DNA of 64,000 bases from Schizochytrium sp. TIO01 (GCA_004764695.1 SMSO01000032.1:8142668-8206667), one strand, 5' to 3'; shown: positions 11,144 to 21,763, numbered from the stretch's first letter. Numbers and translations: made by a program. The notes: generated by a model from the sequence alone, not told the origin.

Positions 11144-13951
11144 TTACAGCTCAATTGTAACAGTAGCAGTAGCGTCCTCACTCAACATAGAAGCTAAGCT
11201 TGGAGAGATTCTAATAGGGGAGCTACTATTACGTTCTGCATTACTTGCGCTAGTAATGCGAGTAGCAGAATGTTGTACGACAGGTTGTTCGATTGGAGCA
11301 TGTGATTGTGCATGGACCGTGTGAACTTTTCGATTGGAGATAGGCGCAGCGACTTCAGCAGCCCAGCACAAAGTTGCTCCTGGGACTCGCCGAATCGTTT
11401 CTTGCATTGATGCGCATTGTAAAAGTGCCCAGGAGTCATGTGGAAAGCATTGATTGTACTCATCAAGTTGAATTTCAAGGCGTTTATTTAAGCTGCCAAA
11501 GCGAGCTAATAACCGTTCCTGCTCAACGTGCTCATCCGTCTCGCCACGGCTTGTCCAACTACGCACCTGAAGTTGAGTCAGAACATCGTCTCGCTCAGCG
11601 ATTGTTTTTGTTATAGGAATCCGAGCTGCAAGTGTATGTACGTGTTGCTCAAGGAGTTTTTCGAGATCTGCGGAATATGGTGCAGTCTGAAATACCTCCA
11701 ATAAGAAGTCTTCATAGCACGAGGCGTCCAATTTTAGAATGCTCCAAAGTGATAAAATCTTATCTCGATGTTGCTCTAGTACGCGCTCACCTGCGCGCAG
11801 CTTTACAGCTTCGCTCTCCATAATATCACGAAGTTTCTGTAGTTCGACAGAGTCAGTAATACGCTCACATGTTGTTTGTTGCAAAGCTCTAACATGCAAA
11901 CTCTTCAACGTTAAGATTTCCTCACGTGCCCGCTTCAGTTCTTCAGCAAGTTTCGTCATCTCGCGAGAATGATCAGATTGAAGATTCACAAGGTCTTGCT
12001 GGTGCTTTTCTTGTACCTGAAGAGCATATGCCGCTTTGCTGAGCTCTGCTTCTGCGCGTATTTTATCAACACGTGTCTCTAATTGAGCTCTGACTTCGGC
12101 AGCACTTGCAGCTTCCTGCAAAATCCCTTCCTGAATTTCTTGCATTTTTACTTCGCTAGCCTCGATGTACCGATCCATGCGTTCGTGGAAAAGACGCTCA
12201 CAAGTGTCTTTGAACTGCTCCTCTTGCTTTGCAAAACTCTGTGCAACTTTAGTTTGCTCATGAGCCCATGCTGCCTCTGCAGAGGCGCGAAGTTCCTGTG
12301 CGGCTTGTAAACGGTCCTCCATCGCACGAAGTTGCAGGTCGAACCTATGTGAAAGGTCACTTTCAAGGGAAATCCTGCGCGACTCCTCCTCACGTTTCCA
12401 AGCTGCGCGCTTCTCGCGGAGAACCTCTTCCCAGCGTGTGTTCACTTCGATCTCAGCCTGGGTTGTTGCATCTCGAGCAATCTGAAGCTCTTTTTGCTCC
12501 ATAAGTGCTTCTTTGGCCGTAAGGTCTACTTGTCGTCGCATAGTTTGCGCGAGAGCTTCTGCTTGTTGCTCTTTAAGGGAAGCTGTAAGCATCTCAAACT
12601 GTGCTTTGAGATTTTCCTCAAAAGTTTTCTTCTCTGTTTCCATACGTTCTCGTTCAAGCTTTAGCAGGCTTGCAATATCTTCACGACTCTGCTGATGCTG
12701 AGCGCGAATCGTCTCTAGTGAAGTACGAAAGGAGTTGCGTTCATGCTCCAGTACATTTGATATAGATTCTAACTGTGTGCCCAGGGCCTTCTTTTCGCTA
12801 GAAGTACGAAGCTCAAGATCCTTTTCTTGTTGCTGTAAGGCTTCCTCCAGCTTCTTGGTGCCAGCTTCAACCATCTCACGCATGTGGTTAAGGTGAGCCT
12901 CCTCAGAAGTCATGAGATTCTTTAAATGTTGCTCTAAACGATCTTGAATTGCGGTTTGTGTGTTTTTAGTCTGGGCCAATACAGCTTCTGTGGTCTCTTC
13001 TGCTTTTTGATGTGAAAATTGCACGAACGCTTCAAGTGACGCTTCACTTGTGCTATCCATTGTAGCACAAAGCTCTTCACGTAGACGATCATGCTCAGCT
13101 TGCAGCTTTTCTCGTATTTCCTTCACTGCATTAATAAGTTTAAAATGATATTCTCTCTCTAAAGTCTCAAAGCGAGCGGCTTCCTTAGCGTTGTCTTCTG
13201 ACATTTCCTTGGCAATCTTACCTCGGATATCACGCTCAAGGCCTTCATAGAAGCTTCCTTTTCTTATCTCGCATTCAGACAAAAGATCTTTTTCTACTCC
13301 TTCTTGAATCATGCGGTATACTGATCCTGCTCCTGTTGAGCATTGTCTCTCAACAAAGCCCTTGGTTGCCATAATGACACGCTCTAAGAGTTCACCTTGA
13401 CCACTATTGATTTGCGATTGCAAAAGAGCCATCATGTTCTCCTCAAGTTTTTTGTAGATTGGCCCCCGTTGGCGCTGCAGTTGCTCTTCCACATCTGCAA
13501 CGGCAGAATCCTGCACACGCCGCAGCTCTTGTTGATGATTTGCACGAGTCTCGTGAAGCTTGCGTGAAAGCGAAGCGAGCTCTTCGCTTAGAGACTCTTC
13601 CTCTTTTCGTTGTAGGGACTTAGTTTTCTGCTCTTCTCGAAATCGCAATGCACGCTCTCTCTCCAGAGTATCCCGAAGCTCCTTAACCTCGGCCTGTAGA
13701 CTGGTCACCTGACTTTCTTCTTTGCTCTTGGGGTGATAGACGCCCAGACGCTCCAGAGCATTTCTCCGCAAATGTTCACTTCCATAGGCTACGAGCTTGG
13801 CTTCTTCTTCGCTGCCATATTCAAAGCTCTTGCGCCGCTCTCGAGTACTGGGGCTTGGTGGAGGCTCCAAAACTGATGATGACGATGGTGCTGTTGACAG
13901 CGGCCGCGGACGAGGATTCGACATATCCTCCTTTTGCTCTTTCCAAAACAT
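11144..13951 (-). CDS. large coiled-coil protein, 935 residues, family not identified
   Basis: I do not recognise an orthologue. The first 50 or so residues are Ser/Pro-rich and basic (RERRKSFEYGSEEEAK), a likely phosphorylated head. From about residue 57 to 770 the protein is almost continuous Glu/Lys/Arg/Gln-rich heptad sequence with few prolines, predicting a long rod. A compact region at about 770-870 (around LWSILKLDASCYEDFLLEVF) is less charged and could be a small helical module. It faintly recalls helical segments of MAP65/PRC1-like proteins, but I would not assign it. The tail is Ser/Ala-rich. A second ATG nine codons in (MSNPRPRP) is an alternative start. It shares an 809 bp divergent upstream region with the TSNAXIP1-like gene, which may suggest co-regulation. 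Structural roles at centrosome, basal body or cytoskeleton are guesses from architecture only. Confidence 0.85.
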   Translation of the reverse strand: MFWKEQKEDMSNPRPRPLSTAPSSSSVLEPPPSPSTRERRKSFEYGSEEEAKLVAYGSEHLRRNALERLGVYHPKSKEESQVTSLQAEVKELRDTLERERALRFREEQKTKSLQRKEEESLSEELASLSRKLHETRANHQQELRRVQDSAVADVEEQLQRQRGPIYKKLEENMMALLQSQINSGQGELLERVIMATKGFVERQCSTGAGSVYRMIQEGVEKDLLSECEIRKGSFYEGLERDIRGKIAKEMSEDNAKEAARFETLEREYHFKLINAVKEIREKLQAEHDRLREELCATMDSTSEASLEAFVQFSHQKAEETTEAVLAQTKNTQTAIQDRLEQHLKNLMTSEEAHLNHMREMVEAGTKKLEEALQQQEKDLELRTSSEKKALGTQLESISNVLEHERNSFRTSLETIRAQHQQSREDIASLLKLERERMETEKKTFEENLKAQFEMLTASLKEQQAEALAQTMRRQVDLTAKEALMEQKELQIARDATTQAEIEVNTRWEEVLREKRAAWKREEESRRISLESDLSHRFDLQLRAMEDRLQAAQELRASAEAAWAHEQTKVAQSFAKQEEQFKDTCERLFHERMDRYIEASEVKMQEIQEGILQEAASAAEVRAQLETRVDKIRAEAELSKAAYALQVQEKHQQDLVNLQSDHSREMTKLAEELKRAREEILTLKSLHVRALQQTTCERITDSVELQKLRDIMESEAVKLRAGERVLEQHRDKILSLWSILKLDASCYEDFLLEVFQTAPYSADLEKLLEQHVHTLAARIPITKTIAERDDVLTQLQVRSWTSRGETDEHVEQERLLARFGSLNKRLEIQLDEYNQCFPHDSWALLQCASMQETIRRVPGATLCWAAEVAAPISNRKVHTVHAQSHAPIEQPVVQHSATRITSASNAERNSSSPIRISPSLASMLSEDATATVTIEL

Positions 13952-14760
13952 TCAACTTTGCGTCCGATTTTCTCGAGCAAATACGATCAACGTAAGTTGC
14001 ACGCGTCTCTGTATTAGTTGACAATATTTGTCAAACCTGCCACGTTCCAGTACTACTTTATCAGGTTCTTGCGCTCTGCTTGGGGTGTGAGGGTACTCAC
14101 AAGTCAGCCAAATCGCCAAGGTTGGCTCGCCACACGGGCGACCCCTCTTCACCACAAGCGGTGTTTTTTGCAGCTTTCTGTATTTTGTTTGCTCTACCTC
14201 GTCTATCCTTGCACTCAGTCAAGCTCCTAGACAGGTGCCACTTGCTTTGCGCGCAGTGCATACTATGCTTCGCCCCTGATGTCAATCATGCGCAAAAAAG
14301 ATAACAATGCGTAAAATCATTACTTGGAACATCGTTAAGTTCTCCACATCAGTTTAGAGGGTGTGTACCCAACGATTACATCATAGTCCACGGTCATCTT
14401 ACAATAGGGAAGTTTAAGTGTAAATGAAGAGACTCTCCATACGTACTGGCATTTTATCTATAGACAAACGAAGCTGCCCCTACGCTCGCATACAACAATC
14501 TTAACAGTTCGCCAAGTGTATTCGTGACCTTGATATTTTCTTAAAATGTGATAGTTCTTCACCACGGAATATTCAAGAGAAAGTAATAGTAGAGTAATTC
14601 CTAAATTGAACAACTATACGGAGTGGGAGAGAACACTGTTGACCGAGCAAGCCTAACGTTGGAGCATTGGTCACCATAGCTAGTGGTCGAAGCAGCAGGC
14701 TTCAAAAGCGAATAAGTTTGAGCTGCTCGGAAGAGGAACTCATTTTTTTAGCCAGACCTT
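13952..14760. other. shared divergent upstream region (coiled-coil gene / TSNAXIP1-like gene)
   Basis: The 809 bp between two start codons on opposite strands must hold both promoters and may act bidirectionally. The half next to the coiled-coil gene is GC-richer; the other half is AT-richer. Small ORFs on both strands overlap one another and resemble nothing known. I could not identify specific factor sites by eye. Confidence 0.4.
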
Positions 14761-17700
14761 ATGAAGTCGGAGGCCAAGGGGAGATCTTTCAAGCAAAAAA
14801 ACGGTGACGATGACGAGAAGATTGTTGCTTTGAATCAAAAGGAGTTGAAACAACTCGTAGATAAGGTATCCTTGGAGATCGACAAGACACGCGAAAAGAA
14901 GAATACGCCAACAACCAAAATTATTCAACCACTTTATAAATCGTACGCTGTAGCAGCTCAAGTAAGCGTAATAGAAGCAAAACATCATGCCATTTGGAAC
15001 GAAGAGACAGTTTTAAGACAGGAAGATCTTGAAGAGAAAATCACAGGTGAACCACCTGGCGTAGAATATGATTTGGCAGGACGCACGGGTGCAAGTCCGC
15101 TGCGGCGACCTTCGACATTGTTAGCAACGCACGAGAGTGGTAAAACGCGCACTATTGTCGATCCAGAATATGCCCTCACATGTCTCGAAGCCCTCGAAAA
15201 GATGTCACAGTCAGATCGTATGACTCCTCTAGTGAGTGATGTTCTTGCTTCAGCCTGCAAAACGCTTCGACGAGGCCTATACAGTGATAATTTAGGGGAT
15301 AGCTTCTCTAGAAACTTTTATTGTGTTGAAACTGGTGTGTTGCAACGCGAGATTCAGGCACTTCGCGAACAATGTATGCAAAAACAAGCTAAAGTTGGTT
15401 CACTACGTAATGAATACACTGACCTTGTTCATAAGTTTGCCAAGATTGAAGACGAACTTGAAGTTCTACTTGAAGATTTTCATCAAATCGAAACTTCAGG
15501 GGAAGCGGACCAACTCAATGTTAAGATGACACAGGAGCGCGTCGACGAGGAAGTGCGAAAGCAAGAGCAGTTTGCCCAAACTATAGAAGAACAAACCAAA
15601 GCAGTTTATAGAATTTCCCAGCAGCTATATGAAGCAACAAACCGTCGCAGAGATCTACGCACAGACTTGCGTCGAGCCAAGCGAAAGTTTGAAACATTTC
15701 GGGATGAAATGGAGCTGAACAAGGGTACCGTTTCTCGAGAGGAATACGAGAGCATTCTGCAAGAGGTTAGTGATGCAAAGGATCGTTTGGCTGTAAGTGA
15801 AGCTGCAATGCAAATGCGTCAGACTGCTTACCTTGAGGTTGTACATGAAATTCAGAGTCTAAACGAGGAGCTGAGACGTGAGAGAGCGGAGTATGCTGCC
15901 AAAGTCGAGAAAGAAAAGGAAATTGAGCGTTCACTTACACCTCGTCCTAACCTCAAAGAAGCAATACCAATGTGTAGTGCAATCGTCAGGAAGCCAGCAC
16001 CTCATAGACGCACGAGTTCAACTCCATCTATGGCAGAGCTTATGCAAAAGCAACAAGCAAGTGGCGAAAAAGAAGCCAGGGGTCGAAGCCCCCCCGCACG
16101 ACGCAACTCCGGGGGTAAGCTCGGCAAGCTTCAGCGGTCATCGACTAAAGCTAGTGTTGAGGCAGAAGGCGGAGCCTTTGTTATGCGTGGTGCATCTCTG
16201 CGCAAAGGTGCTCGATCCAAAGCTTCACGTGGCAGTCGCTCATCAACAGCCTCTGGTAGCAACGCTTCGGAAAGTCGCTCACAATCACTCAGCAAGGATG
16301 GAAAGTTGCCCATTTCTCGAAAGAGTGTCGGAAATCTGACAGTCTTGACAGGAAATCTGAGAGGACGAAGTGAGGACCGCATGAGTCCAACAACAGAGAG
16401 CAACATTATCTCTACAAAAGAAGCTGTGTTAGAAATTGCTAAAGAAATTGAGCGTCTAGGGCTTGACGGACCCAAGCTTATGCGAGCTCATGAAGAACTG
16501 CGTGAGCTCCAAGTATCATTACGAGATGCACGATCACGCTTAAAAATTGCAGAGTCTTATGTCACTCTCGGCATGACTATGTCAAAGAGCAAAACCATTT
16601 CTCTGGCAGGGCATGTCACTCGTCTTCGACGGCATAGCAAATCTGATCCAGTTGATAAAGAATGGTTTGAGAGGGAGTTGCACTTTATAACAAATAAGCG
16701 TGGGGAACTTTCAGTCCAAGCGTTGGGTAGAGGACCTCGGATTCCTCAGTTTCTCAAGTACGATGGACAAATTCAGATTCGCATGATTCCTCGTGGTGAG
16801 CTGTTAGATATTGTTCATGATGTGTGGAACTTTAAGCTAGTGAAGGAGAAGTCTAGCGTGGTTATGTCATCTACAGTGCCACTATCAGACGCCTTTTATC
16901 AAATATTGAAGAATCGATATGGCTTGCAAGCAGTGGTAGCTAAATGGGCATATAACATTCTATATTCCCTTGATCAACTCAAATGGGATCCTGATCTAGA
17001 GCTCTTTCGGCTTGCCCTCATCAAAGAAATCCCAGAAGGGACATATGTTGATCAACAAGTTTTGTTGACAACTCTTCGTTCCTTTTTTCAGCGTCTTAGC
17101 TCTCTCGATATTGGTGGCTCCCTCGGCGAGGTTTCAAAGAACACTCTTTTTGCCTCGCTCGTGAATCTTTTTCCTCATAAAAAGGACCACTTCATTGATG
17201 AGTTAGAGGAGTGCATTAATAACGAACAACCAATGCCTCTTGTTTTTATTGACTTGTTGCTCGAAACACAGGAAGATGGTGGACAACTTAGTCACGCTGA
17301 GTCATTTCTTGCTGTTGTAAAGCGCCAACACCTCGAGGAAACCCGAGATTTTTATGCTGCTCTTATTGAAGGTCTACACATTGCTGCCCTAAAATATGGC
17401 GGTCATCTGCAATGCAAACTTGCCGACCTTACACAACTTATTCATAAAATCGACGAGAGTATTCAGGATTCTCAGTTGGAGCAGCTGCTGCGATCCGCAT
17501 TCCCCATGAGAATCTTGACTCAGGAGGATGCTCGAATGGCACGGCGTTTGGGCAAATTTCCAGAACAAGTGCCCGCAACACCAAATGAAGCATCAAATGA
17601 AAAGACAATGTCCAACGAAAGTGTTCCACCACCTAGTAGCGCAACTACTGATGTGTCTACTTTAGGATCGCCAACTTTAGACTTGGAGTTTTTCAACGTT

Positions 17701-17790
17701 GACGATCTTGTAGAGTCATTACGTCAAGGAACTTTCAAACCGTCAAGTAATTTTGAAATTGATCCCGAGCCTGTGATTCAAAGTCACTGA
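14761..17790 (+). CDS. TSNAXIP1-like coiled-coil protein (putative ciliary/flagellar protein)
   Basis: A 1009-residue protein. In order: a basic N-terminus; a helical block at about 130-180 (VDPEYALTCLEALEK..., then a block ending YSDN); a long coiled coil at about 195-400; a Ser/Arg-rich basic linker at about 415-545; a second short coil at about 555-600; and a C-terminal helical domain at about 630-925 containing LLDIVHDVWNFK, LSDAFYQILKNRYG, VVAKWAYNILYSLD and LFRLALIKEIPEGTYVDQQ. This C-terminal pattern matches my memory of TSNAXIP1 (translin-associated factor X-interacting protein 1) relatives found in ciliated organisms. The family assignment rests on motif resemblance and is moderate. 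The Ser/Arg-rich linker is probably disordered and phosphorylated. ATG at 14761 is the first in frame; the stop is TGA. It converges on the E2 gene, with 357 bp between stop codons. Confidence 0.75.
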   Translation: MKSEAKGRSFKQKNGDDDEKIVALNQKELKQLVDKVSLEIDKTREKKNTPTTKIIQPLYKSYAVAAQVSVIEAKHHAIWNEETVLRQEDLEEKITGEPPGVEYDLAGRTGASPLRRPSTLLATHESGKTRTIVDPEYALTCLEALEKMSQSDRMTPLVSDVLASACKTLRRGLYSDNLGDSFSRNFYCVETGVLQREIQALREQCMQKQAKVGSLRNEYTDLVHKFAKIEDELEVLLEDFHQIETSGEADQLNVKMTQERVDEEVRKQEQFAQTIEEQTKAVYRISQQLYEATNRRRDLRTDLRRAKRKFETFRDEMELNKGTVSREEYESILQEVSDAKDRLAVSEAAMQMRQTAYLEVVHEIQSLNEELRRERAEYAAKVEKEKEIERSLTPRPNLKEAIPMCSAIVRKPAPHRRTSSTPSMAELMQKQQASGEKEARGRSPPARRNSGGKLGKLQRSSTKASVEAEGGAFVMRGASLRKGARSKASRGSRSSTASGSNASESRSQSLSKDGKLPISRKSVGNLTVLTGNLRGRSEDRMSPTTESNIISTKEAVLEIAKEIERLGLDGPKLMRAHEELRELQVSLRDARSRLKIAESYVTLGMTMSKSKTISLAGHVTRLRRHSKSDPVDKEWFERELHFITNKRGELSVQALGRGPRIPQFLKYDGQIQIRMIPRGELLDIVHDVWNFKLVKEKSSVVMSSTVPLSDAFYQILKNRYGLQAVVAKWAYNILYSLDQLKWDPDLELFRLALIKEIPEGTYVDQQVLLTTLRSFFQRLSSLDIGGSLGEVSKNTLFASLVNLFPHKKDHFIDELEECINNEQPMPLVFIDLLLETQEDGGQLSHAESFLAVVKRQHLEETRDFYAALIEGLHIAALKYGGHLQCKLADLTQLIHKIDESIQDSQLEQLLRSAFPMRILTQEDARMARRLGKFPEQVPATPNEASNEKTMSNESVPPPSSATTDVSTLGSPTLDLEFFNVDDLVESLRQGTFKPSSNFEIDPEPVIQSH

Positions 17791-18147
17791 GCCGCAAAAC
17801 CTGACGATTTATCCAGTAGTAGCGTGGTTGAGTGGTGAGTGTCTCCCAAAACTATAATTCTTAAAAATGACATGTACTTTTGAATATTATTTTTTAAAAT
17901 GTTTGTTTGTTCTGAAAAGCACACTGAGGAAACACCTTTGGGACCAAAGTGCAACTTGATTAAAATAAAAAAAACTGTGGCAAATAAAAAAAGAAATGAC
18001 TAATGAATTTTCTTCATGCAACATAGAAAGTAGGTTTGTATGGATACGCGAATTAAGTTTGTACGCACTGGGTGCTTGTAGATTAGCGTTTAACAGAGCA
18101 GAGTATTTAAGCAAAGCGCACAGAGAATGTCAACTAATCTAATCACT
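17791..18147. other. short 3'-3' spacer with AATAAA signals
   Basis: AT-rich region between two converging genes. AATAAA hexamers occur on the plus strand at 17964-17969 and 17983-17988 and could serve as polyadenylation signals for the TSNAXIP1-like transcript. No ORF here is credible. Confidence 0.4.
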
Positions 18148-19869
18148 CTAGTGAAGGTCGGAGATCATCGAGCTTGGCGACTCGAGGTACTGCTTCAGTT
18201 GATTCGAGAAGCGAGCCATGGTGGCTCCATCAACAACTCGGTGGTCTGCTGCCCAGCTCATGTTCATAATTTTAGCAGCGCGAACGCCAGCTTCGACATT
18301 AGCCTCGTCAATAAAACGCGGCAAAGTCTGGATCTTTCCAATAGCTCCAATCACTAAAGTAGGAGAAGGGATGACAGGAGATGCATATGTGCCTCCAATA
18401 GCACCAATGTTAGAGAGAGTAAACGTGGCTCCAGTAAGTTCAGCCTCGCCTAGTTTGTTGTTTTTGCCTAGCTCCTGTAAGCGAACGAGATCTTGAGCAA
18501 CGTCAAAGATGCTCTTGTTCTGAACATCCTTGATAACCGGAACTAGGAGCCCGCGAGGAGTGTCCATAGCGACACCAATGTTATGGGAAGCTTTTTGGGT
18601 GACCTCTGTGGCATCTGCGTTGATGTGGCCATTCAAGCTAGGGTAACGAACAAGCGCAAGGGAAGTAGCTTTGATAAGGATCGGCATGTAACTCAGCTTA
18701 AGACCACGAGATTCGGCTACAGCCTTGAGCTGAGCACGAAATACAGCCATCTGTGTCATCTCGTATTCCTCCATGAGGTTGAAGTGAGGAATGCGCAATG
18801 ATGCCTCCATAGACTTCACCATGATACGCTGTACACCACGAACTGGTACGACGACGTCCTCAGTGAGACGTTCAATGCCTGTAAAGCTCTTCGAAGCCTT
18901 GTCTTCTGAAGCAGCTGGGGCGGGCGTCTGCTGGACTTCTTGAAATTCGCCGTCCTTGGCCTTCTTGGCATCGCGAGCCTCTTGAGCAGCACGAGCACGG
19001 GCCTCCTCAGCCTGACGACGGCGCTCTTCAAGAGGAACTGAGCTAATGTACGACAACACATCTCCCTTAAGAATGCGACCCTTCGGCCCAGTACCCTCAA
19101 TGAGACTGAGATCAAGATCATGGTCACGCGCCAGTCGACGAACTGCTGGGGTTGCAAGAAGTTTATCATCTTGACGCACTGGTGAAGTGCGAGGAGTAGA
19201 TGGGTCCGGAGCAGGCGAGGATGAGGGGCGGATCACTGGGTCCACAGAGAATGACCCTTCCCGCTCAAGAATCCGAGGCGGGGATGTGATTTCGACGACG
19301 GGTTCAGGCTCTTCTTTAGATGCTTCCGCGGCGGGTGCCGCGGATGAATCCTGAGCTTTAGGGGCATCCGGGGACTTGGCCTCCTTGCCTTCGACTTCCA
19401 TCCAAACTAGAGGTTGGCCAACCTGTGCCATATCCCCGACTTTCCATTCGAGAGAGATGATCTCTCCGTCGTAGCGAGAGGACACCACGACTGTAGCCTT
19501 GTCGCTCTGGACCTCACAGATGCCTTGAAATTGCTCTACAGTGTCGCCAGGCTTGACAAGCCATTCCATAACCTCACACTCTTTAATACCCTCACCAATA
19601 TCAGCCAAAAGGAACGGAATCTTTCCGAGAGCGCTGCGAGTAGCACGAAATCCACGGATGCCACCAAGGCTGGCAGTTGTAGGCATCATGGTAGAGTTCA
19701 CAGACATCGGACATACCGTCACGCCTTGAGAATACTTAGCGTCGATAGAGCATCTAAGCTGGTCGAGACCAGATCCCAACGCACGCGCACTATGGCCACG
19801 GAGCTTTGACTGTCTCAAGTAGCTCCTCGCGGCAAGGCTTGCGTTCGATCGGCCAAGATGTTTCCACAT
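18148..19869 (-). CDS. DBT: branched-chain 2-oxoacid dehydrogenase E2 (dihydrolipoamide branched-chain transacylase)
   Basis: The core acyltransferase of the mitochondrial complex that degrades the keto acids of leucine, isoleucine and valine; it passes branched acyl groups from lipoyl-lysine to CoA. The protein has 573 residues. Residues 1-80 are basic with few acids (presequence). A lipoyl domain follows at about 84-162 with the lipoylated lysine in VQSDKATV (K124). A Pro/Ala/Ser-rich linker leads to the E1/E3-binding domain at about 237-277 (TPAVRRLARDHDLDL...GTGPKGRILKGDV). A second charged linker precedes the catalytic domain, about 335-573, whose active site HRVVDG gives H543 and D547. 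DIGEGIKECEV and the SRYDG segment match the branched-chain E2 better than pyruvate or oxoglutarate E2. There is one lipoyl domain, as usual for this member. Stop TAG. The ATG at 19869 opens the presequence. Confidence 0.96.
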   Translation of the reverse strand: MWKHLGRSNASLAARSYLRQSKLRGHSARALGSGLDQLRCSIDAKYSQGVTVCPMSVNSTMMPTTASLGGIRGFRATRSALGKIPFLLADIGEGIKECEVMEWLVKPGDTVEQFQGICEVQSDKATVVVSSRYDGEIISLEWKVGDMAQVGQPLVWMEVEGKEAKSPDAPKAQDSSAAPAAEASKEEPEPVVEITSPPRILEREGSFSVDPVIRPSSSPAPDPSTPRTSPVRQDDKLLATPAVRRLARDHDLDLSLIEGTGPKGRILKGDVLSYISSVPLEERRRQAEEARARAAQEARDAKKAKDGEFQEVQQTPAPAASEDKASKSFTGIERLTEDVVVPVRGVQRIMVKSMEASLRIPHFNLMEEYEMTQMAVFRAQLKAVAESRGLKLSYMPILIKATSLALVRYPSLNGHINADATEVTQKASHNIGVAMDTPRGLLVPVIKDVQNKSIFDVAQDLVRLQELGKNNKLGEAELTGATFTLSNIGAIGGTYASPVIPSPTLVIGAIGKIQTLPRFIDEANVEAGVRAAKIMNMSWAADHRVVDGATMARFSNQLKQYLESPSSMISDLH

Positions 19870-20480
19870 GATATCTATCTAGGGTTTCTTCTCGTTTTCT
19901 TTGTTTTATCTAACAGCCCTTTCCTTAAAACCTTGCAACTTCCTTTAAGTTTCTCTCCAAAAACTCTACTCTACCAAGAACCCTTGACGTGAATCACCTC
20001 GATCCACTCCAATCTCCGTTGTCGAGCTCTCCGGAATCCCTCGAGAGGTCGCTCTGCCTTAAACCGAAGGCCCTTCCAGGTCTCACGGTTTTGGCCGCTT
20101 CAAAGAGGGTCCAAATTTGTATTCCTATATTCCACTAAGTATGTATACAACAAAGTCAACGAGCGAATCCAAGGAATCCGATGGGACGATCGTCCGTGTC
20201 CCAGGCTCCTGGCCGTCTGCGCTCTCAGTGCAGGTATTCTCTCGGCGCCTCGCAGGCTCTCCGTGCAGAGTTCTGTGCAGCTTCGAGCTTTCTTCAAACG
20301 CCTTTCCGCTCAGGACTCGAGTTCGCAAGGTACAAACTCGCAGGTGCCAGACACAATCAACAAAGCGGATTTGCTCTCTCTTTCCTTCGCCTCGAATCGA
20401 CACAAAAATATGTGTACCGTTTCATGGTACCGGTACATCCGCAATCACAAAAACAGCGGCAGAAACAAAAACAGCGGAAA

Positions 20481-20536
20481 CAAAAATCAGAAAACAAAAA
20501 TCAGAAAACAAAAATCAGAAAACAAAAATCAAAAAA
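20481..20536. repeat. 14-bp A-rich tandem repeat
   Basis: About four copies of the unit CAAAAATCAGAAAA; the last has lost its match after AATCA. The tract lies just left of the TGAA microsatellite. Confidence 0.85.
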
Positions 20537-20564
20537 AGTGCAAAAATCAAAAACAAAATAAAAA

Positions 20565-20757
20565 ATGAATGAATGAACGAATGAATGAATGAATGAATGA
20601 ATGAATGAGGCAATTCTTTATTTCTTTGTTTCTTTATTTACTGTGTATTCATTGAATGAATGAATGAGGCAATTCTTTATTTCTTTGTTTTTTTATTTAC
20701 TGTGTATTCATTCATTCATTCATTCATTCATTCATTCATTCATTCATTCATTCATTC
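20565..20757. repeat. ATGA / TTCA tetranucleotide tracts in inverted orientation flanking a 59-bp duplication
   Basis: On the left, ATGA repeats run from 20565 to about 20609. On the right, TTCA repeats run from about 20706 to 20757. The two tracts are reverse complements, so one strand can fold on itself. Between them a unit beginning GAGGCAATTC (20607 and again 20666) is repeated at an offset of 59 bp with few differences. Confidence 0.9.
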
Positions 20758-21154
20758 TTTCATTCGTCTCTGCGTTCACAATTTTAGTCAAGTCGATACC
20801 AACCATGGCAAAGATCGCAGGCACTCCTGCTTGCTGCACTTGCTCACGAAGTTCTCGGTGCCGCTCGCGTACTGACGGTTGAGGACGTTGCAGAAGATCG
20901 CGGCTGACTGCGAGAAGATGTAGACGGCATCGATGACGACAGCGAACCGTCATTGGAATTCTGATTGCGCCGCTGCTCAGCGATCGATATCTGTGGGGCT
21001 CTTGGGAATGAATGAATGTATGTGCTGTCGGCTGGAGCACACAAAAATGGACCTCGACCCGAGCGTTAATCTGCTTCTTCATGGGCCTCGTCGGCAGTCG
21101 CTTTTGATGCTCTTTAAGAGATGCGTGTGCTCGACTCTTCACAGCTTCATGCTT

Positions 21155-21190
21155 CGATTTCGATTTCGATTTCGATTTCGATTTCGATTC
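21155..21190. repeat. CGATTT hexamer repeat
   Basis: Six head-to-tail hexamers, the last reading CGATTC. A simple microsatellite in the E2/dynein spacer. It is internal and does not match the usual telomere types. Confidence 0.9.
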
Positions 21191-21649
21191 ATTCTGGTGA
21201 TTGGATTATTCATCTAGATTCTTCGTTATCCTTGTTGTCCTTGTGATCAATAATTCATTCTTAGTTCAATCGAAAGTGAATAAATCTATTTAGTCCTTAT
21301 TGTCTCTTTCGATGGCTTTTGTTAGATGTTGTTGGTATAAAACGGTGTTGTTCGCATCATCCAAAAAAATGCAGTCGTAATAGAAACAAATCCAGCTACA
21401 AATCCGCCATGAAATCGATTTGCGGAGAGACCAACACCGCTGCAGTACGACATAATTCAAAACTGCGCCCCCCCCCTGCACATCCCACGAAAGAGCGAGC
21501 TGAGGCAGCGGCCCTTTGCGTGGCGGACGTCAACTTTCAACAGTATTTATCGATTCATGTTTGTGGCTCTGTACATGTCACAAAGACTGTACCAATGAAA
21601 CAAAAACAGTCTTCGACATGGACGCCCTTCGGCCTAGGCCGCCAAGTAA

Positions 21650-21763
21650 AGGCAACAAGCTCTCGCGGGGGAGCCTCCGCGCTTCGAGCTCGACGCTGTC
21701 TACGTCATCTTTGAAGACGACTCTGACTCTCAGCAATTCCTGCAAGAGTTCCAAGGTTTGTGA
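21650..21763 (+). pseudogene. coding-like fragment (possible decayed exon)
   Basis: Between an in-frame TAA at 21647 and TGA at 21761 the frame reads like protein in its second half: FELDAVYVIFEDD, then SDSQQFLQEFQ. It has no ATG, no upstream continuation and no family match I can name. It may be an exon of an intron-containing gene whose other parts I cannot see, a decayed gene fragment, or chance in GC-rich DNA. Confidence 0.2.

Noticed and set aside
20660-20882. Frames encoding Phe-Ile-His-Ser repeats
   Set aside because: They are translations of the TTCA microsatellite and end soon after it.
21155-21190. Telomeric repeat from CGATTT
   Set aside because: The unit does not match the usual telomere types, is only six copies long and lies between genes.
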